DNA from: Meandrina meandrites
Taxonomy: Eukaryota; Cnidaria; Anthozoa; Scleractinia; Meandrinidae
Direction: 5' to 3'
Assembly: GCA_963693305.1 (NCBI GenBank)
Contig: OY855903.1
Span: forward strand, 34,870,751 to 34,934,750
DNA: 64,000 bases
Shown: positions 44,801 through 55,598 of the stretch, piece after piece
Numbering within the stretch: position 1 is the stretch's first letter
How the letters are laid out: each line of letters opens with the position of its first letter
Notes under the pieces: model-generated
The model's input: only the letters and a program-made list of their open reading frames with translations
Databases searched by the model: none
What the model was told of the DNA's origin: nothing
Translations under genes and position numbers: made by a program

Positions 44801-47800
44801 ATGATATGACAATACCAGTCTACTTGCTTCGTCGTGAGCTGGGGTTTGACTCAGCATATTATATTGTAACGCAACTCTTTCATTCTAGAATAGAAGTAGA
44901 GGGGAATGACACATTTAAACCTAAATGACCTTGCTATACTATGTTCTTTGCGTTACCTCAGTTGCACTTCTAGCATTTAGTCGACCTGTTGTTCTATTTC
45001 ACTCCAGAATTAAAAATATATTTATATAGACGTGGTTCCTTCTTTTGCGACTTCCTCAAACTCATCGAGACTCCCTAGCGTGACGTCAATCCTATATCGG
45101 ACACTTGATTTTGAACAGAATATAATTACAACCACATTTTGGTTTATTTGTATTTCACAGTAGTGACGAAAAGAAATAATGTAAGAAAGAAAAGGAAATG
45201 GCACCTGTTATGATTTGTGATTTCAGATTAATAGAGCTACTGCTATCGGTCAATGGAGACACAGCAAACACTAATGGCCTGAAGGCTACAAAAGCTGTTA
45301 TGGATGGTTTGACAGTTGTTCTCAGTTTGTCTGCAACTGCTTATCTGGAGCCATGGCAAAGTTTGTATCTGATGATTAGAAGCACTGGTGTGGGTGCATT
45401 TGAAGTAGTCAACGGTAGCACATTCAGTGTGACTCTGTTAGGTAAGAAGGGCAATGTCATTTTGACATCAGGAAAAGACAGGCTTGGGCACAATTGCCGT
45501 TCCCCCTGGCCTACTGCTGGTCACGCTTGTATTATAGTAATAACTAATGGTGTGATATTAGCCATCTTGCTTGATTGCAATACTTAACTGATTCCATTTC
45601 TTTAGGTTATTACATTTCACGTAGTGAAATTTCCACTAATTTTTATAGAAAAATGCATTTCTTTGAATCTCATTATACCAGTAAAAACCATCACTGGGCT
45701 CTATTGGCATGAGAATGGGCTGCCAGTTCCCTTTCACTGTTTATCTTAATCTATGTAATTTTTCCGCTGAATCTTTAATTAAACATAGGCACGCAAAGCG
45801 TGCAGGAGTTATTTTTTCAATTGATTGACCTTGATTGGGTTGCTTGGGGTAAGACTGGGTGTTAGTCCTGTTGGGATGGTTGAGCTATTTGTGCATGGTG
45901 CATCACTAACTACATAGCCCCTTGCTACGACTAAGAGGCATATTTTGACAAAAAAAATGCTTGCAGACAAAATAATTTTTACGTGCAATTTGTTACGTCA
46001 AAGCTGTTTCGTTCAATAGTAAATTTTTATCATTCAGAAAAAACAAGAACTAATTTAATTGTCAAAATGTCACGAAATGGCTTATTCTGTTAGCGCTTAT
46101 TTTGTTACTAGCTTTTTTACAACCGTAACACGATACTTTTGTTTGTTACAGGATACTTTTGTGTTTTTGTCAAACACTGTAAAACGATACCTTTGTTTTT
46201 TTAAAACGCATGTAACATGACACTTTTGTTTATCTCACTTTTGTAACATGACACTTTTGTTTTTCTTGAAAACACCATGTCTCCATTGAGTAACCGAAAA
46301 GTAATAAACGAAGTAATAAACGAGTCAAATCAAAAACTATATTTTTAGGAAAGCTTAAAGCGTAGTACACCTGGAGTATTTGTTTCCTGTCGTAAATATA
46401 AATTTCCATTCAACAAACAGGAACAAGAACTAATTAATTTTAGTTATCAAACTGTCACGGAATGACATGCTCTTATTCTAGCCTGTTGCCGCTATCGATC
46501 GTAGTTAAGTTTAAAAGCAAAACCATTTTAAAGTCAATACCCATAGCGGTTAATTAAATGTCTAAACGTGGCGCGTTTAAGGTATAAACGCTACTTGCCC
46601 GAGAGTCAGCGAATCGCCGGAGCAAGACGCTAAAGGACTAATTAAATTAATTGCGGTTTTCAGTTGGCGACACGGAGTCTCAAGCAGTATTAAATTTAAG
46701 AGGTTTCCTTGTCACAAACTCCTAAAACAAGAGGCCACAACACACTCTGAAGAAGATTCCTTGCCATTTTTATGACTCCTTGTGAACACAGTATTAACAT
46801 CACAATGAGAACATTATTCTTCAAATCTACTTTGTGCAAATGCTTTATGCAATTTCTACTACGGTCAGCGAAACTAGCCCGTCCTAAACGAACGCTCGAA
46901 TAACAATTTAGTATTGGGTCTTTTGCTGGCGGCGCGTGCGTCGTAAGCAGGCGAGCGTTTCAAATCCGGGGTTAATTCGCAACTCACCAATTCCGCCTCC
47001 CAAAAATCGAAAATCTTCGAATGAAATCGCTCGCTTACAACTGTGTCAGATTACTTCCCCTTTATAAACTGCAATTTCATTGGTTCTGATAGTACCTCAA
47101 ACCTGATTGGTGTGAGATACAAACATACTCCACTGACTACACGGTCCATCGCGCCGACTAAGAGTTATTTTTTGAAAAAATAACTCAAAAATCAGGTTAG
47201 TCTTAAAAGCTGTGTTCACACTAGGCCGAAACATGATCAGTCTGATCACGAATGAAACATGTTTCGCTAAGAAAATTGTTCACATCAGACGGTGCGTTGG
47301 GCGAATCATGATCGAAACATGTTTATTCTGAGCATGATTGAAACAACCTCAAGAGGTAGTTTCGATCATGATCAGACGAAACACGTTCAAAATGGCGGAC
47401 ATGCGGAGAGGCCGCGATTGCCCAAAAGATCCAAAATTTGGCCTATTATGAGACCAAATGTTTTGTTGAAGTATGGGCCAATGTAGCGATACAACGGCAA
47501 TTATCGACGATGGGTTGAGAGCAGAATATTTGGGAAAACATCGCCACAAAACTTAACGGCAGCCGCTGCAAGCGCAATACAAAACCAAACCGAAGATAGC
47601 GCAAATGCTGTCTGCTCGCCAAATGCTGGAAAGCCCTTCTCCTCCGAAGGGTTTGAATATTGACACTAAACTAAATAGTGAATGCAAATGTTGTTATTTT
47701 GTACAAGATTTATGCGAGTACCGTAAAACCGCATAAATTACACAACCAGGCATAAAACGTGTTTGAAAATGACATCTGATGTGAACAATGCGTAAAAAAA

Positions 47801-50800
47801 CATGTTTAGGTGAAACATGTTTACTCTAAACATGTTTCGGGTTTAATGTAAACACAGCTTTAAATTATCACTTAAATGTGTAATCTGTGATAAAAGCTAA
47901 ACGCAGTGGAGTAAAACTTGAGATTCTTTAAATAGAATTAAACATTCCTTTTTGTTTAGAGGAAACAAAGTTCTACAAAACACTGGCGTCAAATATTACT
48001 CACTTTGACAATGGCCCTCGGGTTATACAACATCCACCACCGTCCGTGAGCCTTGGCGAGGATCTGGGATTGAACGTTTCATGGACATGTGATGCTGTAG
48101 CTAAAGGCAATGTGGAGTATAGTTGGTTAAAAAACGATCAGGTAACGTTGGGGCAGTGCTGACGGGAAGCTGTCGTAGTAGTATATAAAACGCTATCGAT
48201 TGCTTCATGCAATCGAGCAGTGAACGTCCTCAAATATTACCTCGAACTGTGCAATAATCTGATACTTTTTAAATCAGTGTTGTAAATTCCTTCACTCAAG
48301 ACTCGCTAATTACTGTTGAAAAATATTTTAAATATTTCTCAAAAAATTATGAAACTCAGTTGTTCATATAACTTTTTTTATGTTAGAACATCAGTGCCTC
48401 TCAAGATCTGTCTCTTAATGTTCAACTGTCTGACTCGGGTCGGTACGTCTGTCTGGCGGAATACGACAGCATCAAGGTCTTCTCGCAGGCCGCTGAGCTT
48501 GATGTATTTGGTAAATATTAATCTGAAAAATGCCCTATTTTTATAGTTTCATAAATTTGTATACTTCAAATTACGTATAGAATGTTCTAAACTTATAGAG
48601 ATACATTTATTGGTATTGTTTTTACTTCGATTTTCAGTAGAGTAAGGCACGGGGGAAGTTTGGTGACGAAGTTTTGACGTTAAAACTACGTCGTTGCCAC
48701 GAGTAACCGGCTTAGTATGCATTGGTAACATATGCGTCACAGGCCATAATAGCCCGCCAAATCATGGAACGGCTGAGTTCGACAAGTTACTATTGGAAAC
48801 CGAGGCAGTTGTCCATGGCAACAACGTAGTTTTTACGTCAAAACTTTGTTCCCAAACTTCCTTCATGCCTTACTCAACTGATAATCGTAGTAGTACAATC
48901 CCCCAATAGCCCATAATCGACAATTTCCGATAACCATTTCTGCACATCGAAGGTGGCAATTAATTCTTTTTGTTCTTATGGAATATGTACCATTTCTACT
49001 GAATTCTAACTCTCAGCCTTTTGTTTATATTTGAAAAAAAGATCTTAAAAAATATCTTTGGTATTATGTTATGTAACAAGTGCTATGATAACTTTATTAA
49101 ATAATAAATAACACAGTAATATTGAAAACTCAAACCATGAATAATGGTGTTATTGCTGGTTTTGACTATTTACTCAATCATTTTCAAGTGGTATAATTTC
49201 ATAGTTTTGTATATACTGCAAAATAATTATTGAATTCATTAAACTAATAGAGATTGTTAATTTTTCTATATAGACACCACTCCTCAGTTTCATTACAAGG
49301 TATTTACTGTTCTTGAAAACAGCAATGCGTCACTTGAGCTTACGTTCAGTGCTTTGGATAAGCAACGCAGACCTGCCAACATTTCTCTCGACATTGTCAA
49401 AGGTTTGGAAAACAAAATAACAAATATGTATATGTGAACACTGATGTAAAGTTAGTAAGAGTCTATCCATATTATTGTTTAGTTACGCCAGATCTGTAGT
49501 CGCCGAATTCGTTGTTGCTCAAAATAGGGAACATTTTTGACTAGTGACTGTTGATTTGTAGGAGTACACTAAGGGAGCACAAATTTTCAACCTTTTTTTT
49601 TGTTTCAATTGTTTGGTCAACTAAAACTTAACGATTAGCGGATAAACACCTTCAAAATAATTAACCCCCTTGAATGTTATATTTGTATGTAAAATTAATA
49701 AGGGTGTATCACTATTATGGTTTAGTTATGTATTGAAACTGCAGATCTTAAGTCGCTGATCGCGGCGTTCACTTCACCGTTGCTCTTGCCGGAGAGGAAA
49801 TATTTTTTGTTGTCGATTGCTTATTTGTAGGAGTAAACCGGGAAAGCACAACTTAACGACACTTAATCTGTTTCAATTGTATGGTCAATTAAAACGTAAT
49901 GATCAGGAGAAGAACTGCGTCAAAATAATCAGTCTCCTCGGATTTCATGTTTGTGAGGATGGTAAGCAGCTGCTTTTTTTCGCGGAAAGTGCCATAAAGA
50001 TGCACAACCACTGTACTGTCAATTGATCGACGCCAGAGCATTCTGCACTATCCATTGAGTGCCAAAGTTATAAAATGACGTTACCATTTTAATATCTCAG
50101 TTGTTTACTTACATGCGATAGGCTTATCTTTTTTTTCTTTAATTTTTTAGGTAACACGAATAACACGTTTGTACTTTCCTGTGCGGTATCAAAAGACAAC
50201 TTCACCTTGAGAAATCGAATTCCGTTAGATCACGAGACCATAAATTTGTATGTTCTGACACTCATTGCCACCAATCAGGACACCAATAAAACAACTACAG
50301 TTAACGTGACAGTTATCATATCTGATGTCAATGATAATCCACCGATATTCACCAGCAGGTAAGATATGACTGTAACGATCATAGCCATATAGAACTGCAT
50401 AAAAACAAGACAACTTCTGTTCTTAAGGGTCAATCTTTTCCCTTGTTTTGTGTCAGACTTGAGTCGTCCAAACTTACTCAGTTAATTGTTTAATAGAACC
50501 TCTCATAAGCGGACTTCCTCAGGTCCCAAGTTGGGACCAGAAAAAAAGGTCCGCTTAGACGAGGTGTCCACGTGAGAGTAACCAATAAGCCTTTATCTAG
50601 TTATCTACCAAGACTCTAATGGTTTTTCTATGTTGCTCCCAATAACAGAACTTTTAACATCTCTGTCGAGGAAAACGTACCAAATGGAACTGTTATATTC
50701 CAAGCAAAAGCCACCGATAAAGACCCTGGAAACAACTCTGTAATAACATACGCACTGTTGTCTAGCGCCTGCGAGGAGAAATTTTCCATTGATGCTTCAT

Positions 50801-53800
50801 CCGGGAATGTCACTGTCATTGGAAACCTAGACCGTGAAACCAGCAGTGAGGTGACTTTATGTATCCAAGCAACAGATGGAAAGTTTCGAACAATCACTAA
50901 ATTAGTGATAACAGTAATGGACGTGAACGAATTTGCTCCCGTTTTTAGTCAACAGTATTATAAAAGACGCGTTTCAGAAACGGCTCTGGTTGGCGAACCT
51001 ATAATTCAAGTGTTTGCTAAAGATAAAGACACAGGGAAGGACTCCAGAATCTTTTATAACATTACCAGCGGTAATGTTGATGGCACATTTAGTATCGATA
51101 CAGAAAATGGCTCCATTATACTCCAGAAACCTTTGGATTATGAAAGAATGAAGCTTTACAACCTTCATGTAGAGGCTTCTGATGGCAAATTTAGTTCGGG
51201 TGCAAACGTTTCAATTCAAGTTATTGACTACAACGACAACAGTCCCAAATTTTCCCAACCAAGTTTTTCGTTTTCCGTTCCAGAAAATGTCAGCATTGGT
51301 CATCTTGTCGGAAGCGTAAACGCCAGTGATAAAGATTCTTCAGACAATGCCAACATCCAGTATTCAATTTCAAGTGTCGGAAACTACGATGCATTTTTCA
51401 TAAATTCTTCAACTGGCGATATCCTAACTGTCAGCAACCTTGATAGCGAAACTGTTAAAAACTACGTTATTTTGGTACAAGCTAATGATACTGGTAATCC
51501 ATCTAGAATATCAACTGCTTTGGTATTCATAACTGCTACTGATGTGAATGACAACACCCCAGAATTTGTTCAACGGTATTTTACAGTCAATATCTCGGAG
51601 GCATCTGTTTTGGGAACAAACATTGTGTGTCTATCCACCACTGATCGGGATTCCAAGCAACACGCAAAGATTACTTATTCAATTGCAAATGGAAACGTGA
51701 ATGACACTTTTAAAGTCACAGATGAAGGCGTGGTCGTTCTACAGAAGCAACTCGATAGGGAGACGATTCAGCTTTACAACTTGACGATTTTTGCAGAAAA
51801 CAGTGGAGCCATCGTTCCCCAATCGCGTGATCCAGCCATTGTTATAATCAACATTGTTGATGTGAATGACAACAGTCCAATGTTTGAACAGTTTAACTAC
51901 TCGTTTTCTATCCCAGAAAATGCCACTGCGAAGTACTTTGTGGGAAGTGTCACAGCAAGTGACAGAGACTCTTATGACAATGCCCACATATCTTATGCAA
52001 TTCCAAGTCTCCGTAATCACGAAAAGTTTTGGATAAACAAGTCAACAGGCGAAATCTTCACAAATGGCGCTCTTGACTATGATACAGTTCACACCTATGC
52101 AATTCTGGTTGAGGCTCACGATAGTGGATATCCACCAAGAATGGCGGTTACCTTAGTCAACATAACCATAACGGATGTCAATGACAATTCTCCAAAATTT
52201 GTTCACAGACATTTTCAGGTCAACATATCTGAAGCCTCTTCCCTTGGAACACAGATCGTCTGTCTGTCCACCATTGATCGAGATTCCATGCAACACGCAC
52301 AGATTTCTTTTCAAATTTCCAAAGGTAACGTTAACAATACCTTCGGTGTTAATGGTGAAGGTGTGGTCTTCTTGCAAAGACATCTCGACTGGGAAAACGT
52401 TTCTTCTTACAACTTAACCATTGATGCTGTGAACACAAATTCCCACCCGTTGAAGTCAAAAACTCCAGCTATTGTTATTATTCAAGTCAACGACATCAAT
52501 GACAATGTTCCACAATTCACGAGACAATCGTATTCAGCCAAGATGTTGGAAAATGTCCCCATAGGACATGTTGTAATTCATGTAACAGCACATGATAAAG
52601 ACAAAGGTTCTAATGGACACGTAACGTACTCGTTACAAGAAAGTCCCTGGGCCAAAGATAACTTAACAAGGGACATATTTAGTGTCAATGCTACAAGCGG
52701 AGCCATTACAACTTTGAAGAAGCTTAAACTGGACGCCCCCCAAATAGAGTATAAGTTTCAAGTCAAAGCAAGTGACAATGGGATCCCGAGTTTAGAATCG
52801 TTCACGTACGTTCTGATAACAGTGGAAGATACCAACGATTCACCTCCTGTGTTCACAGTCTGCCCCCAAATAGTACGACTAGAAGAGCCACCTAAATTAG
52901 AAACCGAAGTCTTTCATGTTTCGACCTCCGATGAAGATCATGGATCCAATGCCAACGTCACTTACACTATCAATGACGTAAATCCTCCTGAAACGCCTGA
53001 AATATGTGTTTCAGAAAAAAGTGGATTTCAAATAGTTAATGGCAGCATCTATACCACAATGGAACTACACTGGAGCTGTGCTTATAACATTAACATCAGT
53101 GCTACGGATGGACTGCACTTTGACGTCTGTTTCGTTGTTGTTCGTATATTCGGTAAACCTGGAACACCGAGTCAAACAGGTAAGTTGCATTTCGCTTGAC
53201 TTGTTTTGACGTACATTGAAACAACTGCTGCTTAATTACATCGCTACCCTTTTCAATTGGTGAGTTAGTATTTGTTGGGGTCCTGAGGAATATAAGATTC
53301 TCCTCCTGGAGGTTGTAAGTGTAGTGTCCTTCTTTATTCAGACCAGAACACTCAACAGGTGTCTCCATACTCACATATATAGTGTTCATGTACTGCGGGA
53401 GCACGACACGGAGATGTGATCACGTCGAGAGTTATGCACTCATACAGTTTGCATTGTTCTTTGTCAGATGGTTTTCCAGAGGATGGTAAAATTGCACTGA
53501 TTGTTATTGCCATTATCCTGGTTTTGGTATTGATATGCGTTGTCATCATTTGGTACTTTCGAATGAGAAGACAGCGGTGAGTTTGAGTGTTACCTCAACA
53601 ACATATCTTTCTCATACCGTTTCCTGTACATGTGTATTTTTAATAGTCTAATTGGAAATTTTTGTTGTGGAAATTAGGGGCGCAGATTTGAGGAGGACGT
53701 CGAGTAGTGGTCGTTCAGTCTTGGTAAGTGGATCTGGATTTATTAACAATTAATAAATACAGAAAGTCTCTGCGTTTTAACTGAATACATCACTTAGGCC

Positions 53801-54513
53801 AACTGCGTTTTTTATACATGTATGGTAAAGCTTAGCCTGCAAATACAGCCGCCTCTCATTGCTCCCGGCCGGTTTGGCGGGAGCGATGAGAGGCGGCTGT
53901 ATTCCCAGGCTAGGTAATGCTGGGTTTATCATTTTAATAAGGGTCATCAGTGCATCAAAGCCTTTTATTGGTTCTACCCTAAGTGAGCAGAGTGTGTGCG
54001 AACAGAGGTTCACATGAGTGATATTACTGACTGCTAACTGCTATGATAATAACAACAATAATGTGGCCGTGCATAATATTATTTGGAAAGTTTCAAGTCC
54101 TAGCGAGAGAAATCAACAATTTGTGCAAGCCGAAGACGTCTGATGACGATGATGATGCTGAGCAGTAGCGTGTCTAAGGGAGGAGCCCAAGGAACTGGCC
54201 TTCCTCCCCTCCCTCCCCTCCCCGCCTATTGCCGGGAGGAAAAAGGGCCCACCTGCACTCCGTTTCCATTTTTCGAGCAAGAAAGGAACCATTTTTACAG
54301 CAGACTCCTTTCTGTTTTACACGTTTAGATTTATTAACGATAATTAGGCGTGAATAGTTTTGAAGTGGAGGACGGTAGTGGCATTCAAATATAGTTACTT
54401 TACTTTTTTAAAACAAAAGCTGATTTCAGAAGGATTCGTTCTTTGTTCTACAGAATGGTTTAAACCTGGCAGACACAAAACGAGAGGAAAACACCCACGA
54501 ATCTAAAATGTAA
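37065..54513 (+). CDS. Nine C1q/TNF-like repeats - Ig - nine cadherins - TM, 12 exons
   Basis: Twelve exons join with every phase matching and give 2,442 residues: 37065-37110, 38202-39944, 42173-44084, 45227-45441, 47960-48141, 48387-48510, 49274-49402, 50151-50358, 50649-53179, 53468-53576, 53678-53723 and 54430-54513. Order: signal peptide (1-16); nine jelly-roll units of about 140-150 residues (to about 1305), each with a G(I/L/V)Y(F/L) strand and a closing SSFSG- or STFSV-type strand as in C1q; one Ig domain (to about 1407); nine cadherin repeats (to about 2360) with DVNDN, LDRE and DRD calcium motifs; one helix (about 2372-2394); and a 48-residue tail without catenin-binding sequence. 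It should sit at the cell surface and could combine ligand recognition with calcium-dependent adhesion. I know no named family with this order. The C1q/TNF assignment of the repeats rests on pattern only. Confidence 0.85.
37873..38169. mobile_element. MITE ending 32 bp before a splice acceptor
   Basis: Near-perfect inverted ends read TTTATTGCGGTTTTCA, then TAACATGCGAACTCTGAA. The interior matches the copy at 15429-15680. It fills intron 1 up to 32 bp from the exon 2 acceptor at 38201, and the open frame upstream of exon 2 simply reads through its right arm. Confidence 0.85.
38202..39944 (+). CDS. Exon 2: C1q/TNF-like repeats 1-4
   Basis: The exon starts after GCATTTCTAG and ends at donor GTGAGT, phase 1 on both sides. 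It encodes four tandem jelly-roll-like units with the strands SGIYFVALNLQM, LQGIYQFSSNINV, DNGLFLVTALINI and QEGTYFLSCNVIL. Unit 2 closes with the very C1q-like LSGSSFSGLFLGLR. A Trp shortly before each core (WTLVGPW, LQSWRT, VTNWTI, LTAWKT) repeats with the unit. Confidence 0.85.
39945..41124. other. Intron 2, first part
   Basis: No exon is seen. AAGGTGGCTC occurs at about 40060 and 40356, and the sequence around 40723-40800 (TATCCGGGACCGTAGTGGCG) looks repeat-derived. Two TA-rich microsatellite tracts lie at 41066-41122. Confidence 0.4.
41176..41247 (-). tRNA. tRNA-Thr(AGT)-like, copy 1
   Basis: A full cloverleaf can be drawn: acceptor stem GGTTTGG/CCAAACC, D-arm with GCCGAGTGGTTAAGGC, anticodon loop CTAGTAA (AGT at 41212-41214), and T-arm CCGGG-TTCAATT-CCCGG. 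The A-box-like TGGCCGAGTGG and B-box GGTTCAATTCC are intact. The anticodon stem has one mismatch, and the D-arm is of the Ser/Leu style. It may be a true tRNA gene or the head of a SINE. Confidence 0.55.
41561..41632 (-). tRNA. tRNA-Thr(AGT)-like, copy 2
   Basis: Identical to copy 1 at 41176-41247 as far as I can read, shifted by exactly 385 bp within the tandem duplication. The same doubts apply. Confidence 0.55.
41842..41872. repeat. TA microsatellite
   Basis: A pure (TA)n tract at the boundary between the 385-bp unit and the SINE at 41876-42078. It probably grew from the SINE tail. Confidence 0.9.
41876..42078 (-). mobile_element. tRNA-headed SINE, copy 3
   Basis: Read on the minus strand, a head with GCGCGGTGGCCCCGGTGGAT and GGTTTGAGTATT is followed by a core with CTCTCATAGCGCTTC and TCTCCACCCAGGAGTACC. 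This is the same core as in the SINEs at 7243 and 23671 but with a different head. It ends in a TA tract. Confidence 0.7.
42173..44084 (+). CDS. Exon 3: C1q/TNF-like repeats 5-8 and start of 9
   Basis: Acceptor CTTTGTCTACAG, phase 1; donor GTAAGT, phase 2. Units are marked by EDGFYLTTANILI, SSGLYFLQSVVIL, LNGTYLISVMFTL, ENGLYILTINLQL and, for unit 9, VAGVYFLAAVVM. Units 6 and 7 carry extra cysteines (for example VCID, VGIRKCAECYID) that could form disulphides. An ATG is not needed, since this is an internal exon. Confidence 0.85.
45227..45441 (+). CDS. Exon 4: second half of C1q/TNF-like repeat 9
   Basis: Acceptor GATTTCAG completes an Arg codon (AG/A) and the exon ends LLG at donor GTAAGA. 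It supplies the missing strands SVNGDTANTNG, LSLSATAYL and GSTFSVTLLG. Similar text upstream of 45227 and beyond 45441 in the same frame is intronic. Confidence 0.85.
45786..45960. repeat. Interspersed repeat, copy without the foldback insert
   Basis: In the opposite orientation this covers both halves of the repeat at 1371-1504 and 3077-3130 without the 1.55 kb insert, from GCACGCAAAGCGTGCAGGAG to GACTAAGAGGCAT. A further part-copy lies at about 47142-47195. Confidence 0.65.
46107..46275. repeat. Degenerate tandem repeat in intron 4
   Basis: Four to five imperfect units of the form GTAACA(C/T)GA(T/C)AC(T/A)TTTGTTT, about 30-40 bp each. Confidence 0.6.
47209..47858. mobile_element. MITE with GCTGTGTT termini
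   Basis: Terminal inverted repeats begin GCTGTGTTYACA and continue to CGAAACATG. ACATGTTT words recur through the element. A short frame with MADMRRGRDCPKDPKF-like text occurs inside but is broken by stops. Flanking TTAAA may be the target duplication. It lies in intron 4. Confidence 0.75.
47960..48141 (+). CDS. Exon 5: first half of the Ig domain
   Basis: Acceptor CTTTTTGTTTAG; donor GTAACG; phase 1 in, phase 0 out. It encodes an Ig start with PPSVSLGEDLGLNVSWTCDA and the C-strand VEYSWLKNDQ. Confidence 0.85.
48387..48510 (+). CDS. Exon 6: second half of the Ig domain
   Basis: Acceptor TTTATGTTAG; donor GTAAAT; phase 0 in, phase 1 out. DSGRYVCLAEYD is the classic Ig D-x-G-x-Y-x-C motif and pairs with the Cys in exon 5. 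Confidence 0.88.
48640..48875. mobile_element. MITE in intron 6
   Basis: Inverted arms of about 60 bp begin GAGTAAGGCA and share GGAAGTTTGG, AAGTTTTGACGT and AAAACTACGT; short frames over it are mirror images of each other. Confidence 0.8.
49274..49402 (+). CDS. Exon 7: first part of cadherin repeat 1
   Basis: Acceptor TTCTATATAG, donor GTTTGG, symmetric phase 1. It encodes TPQFHYKVFTVLENSNAS, the usual opening of a cadherin repeat, but with weak calcium motifs. Confidence 0.7.
50151..50358 (+). CDS. Exon 8: second part of cadherin repeat 1
   Basis: Acceptor AATTTTTTAG, donor GTAAGA, phase 1 in, phase 2 out. It includes PLDHETINLYVLTLIATN and VIISDVNDNPPIFTS, the characteristic cadherin end. 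Confidence 0.88.
50649..53179 (+). CDS. Exon 9: cadherin repeats 2-9
   Basis: Eight cadherin repeats lie in one 2.5 kb exon (acceptor CCCAATAACAG, donor GTAAGT). Linkers read DVNEFAP, DYNDNSP, DVNDNTP, DVNDNSP twice, DINDNVP and DTNDSPP. Repeats 4-5 and 6-7 are duplicates as a pair. Repeat 9 lacks the final DxNDN motif and has several Cys (CPQ, ICVSE, WSCAY, DVCF), as is common in membrane-proximal cadherin repeats. Confidence 0.92.
53468..53576 (+). CDS. Exon 10: transmembrane helix
   Basis: Acceptor CTTTGTCAG, donor GTGAGT. It encodes a short acidic stem, a helix of about 23 residues (IALIVIAIILVLVLICVVII plus WYF) and the stop-transfer RMRRQR. Confidence 0.88.
53678..53723 (+). CDS. Exon 11: cytoplasmic mini-exon
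   Basis: Acceptor GTGGAAATTAG, donor GTAAGT, phase 2 in, phase 0 out. It encodes GADLRRTSSSGRSVL with an RRTSS motif that fits a basophilic (PKA-like) phosphorylation site. Confidence 0.75.
53833..53913. mobile_element. Hairpin MITE
   Basis: Arms TAGCCTGCAAATACAGCCGC and its complement, with CTCTCATTGCTCCC near the loop. It lies in the last intron. Confidence 0.85.
54430..54513 (+). CDS. Exon 12: C-terminal tail and stop
   Basis: Acceptor GCTGATTTCAG, phase 0. It encodes KDSFFVLQNGLNLADTKREE and eight more residues ending in SKM, then TAA at 54511-54513. No SH2, PDZ-ligand or catenin-type motif is obvious. Confidence 0.75.
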   Translation, partial: KDSFFVLQNGLNLADTKREENTHESKM

Positions 54514-55368
54514 CGACTGAGATCAGAGGACATTGAGCAGTTTAAGAACACCTACAGTGACTAATTGTTGCTTTATTTGACGTGTCGGTCCTATTTGGTC
54601 ACCTGGCTTAAGTTTAGAGACGGTACAACTTTGTCGCATGTTGTTGCAGGCTACTCGTGTTGTATAACATCGTCTTAAAGTACGATTGTCGTAGGGTTTT
54701 AACACAACAACAACAATTTTAGGTTTGCTAGCAAGTTGCAAGTTTGATTTACACCAAACAATTCACGGTGTAGCCTTGTCGCATGCCACAAAGTTGTATC
54801 GTCTGCCCTGAATCATTTATCTCCATTTGTTCCTCTTGAGAACAATATAACAATAGAGTTGATGTTCGCGTGCGTAAATTTGTTTTTGGCCCAACGTAGA
54901 CTCATTATAAAACTTTAAAATTAGCAGCGAACTAAAATATATTTTAGTTCGGGGTTTGGTTTCTTCCTAGTTATCGACTAATGGGGGTGTTCTGCTGGAT
55001 AGGATAGCATTTTTACGACTGGACTGACTAGAATGCATTTTCAATAGGGTTTCTAGCGTGGGGTCGCACATTTTCGGGATTTTGTGTGTAAATAAATTCC
55101 GGTAAGTAGAGATTCGCTGTATTTTAGTTCCGTAAGTAACATTTAACAATCGAGTCACAATTTTAATATTTTACCAGTTACACAATATTCCAATAGAAGT
55201 AATCACCTTGCTACGGTATAGATTTTCTACTCTGGGTTAGTAACTGTCCATCCAAGTAGACATAACTTGGATCCTCTTTTGCTGTACTTTCGCTTGGGAC
55301 TTGTTTCCTTTCATGGTAATATTCACAGGAATGTTTATTCCACATAAATAGAAAGTGACTAATACCTG

Positions 55369-55598
55369 ATTCACACCAGCAAAACATGTTTAGTTAAACC
55401 AGGTTTAAGAAAATGAAAATCAGCAACAGACAACTCACAGACTAAATTTTACATAGGGTTCAAGTATGCTCTAACTTGTGCTTTCATTGTGCCAAATTTG
55501 AAGTCGATAAACACCAGTCAGCAACTTCCATGAAGAAAACAATTTTAAACCGTGTTTAACTAAACAACATTTAAACATGTTTAAGCTTTGGTATGAAT
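55369..55598. mobile_element. MITE
   Basis: Ends ATTCACACCA and TGGTATGAAT are inverted, and ACATGTTTAGTTAAAC-type words occur in both arms. Confidence 0.6.
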
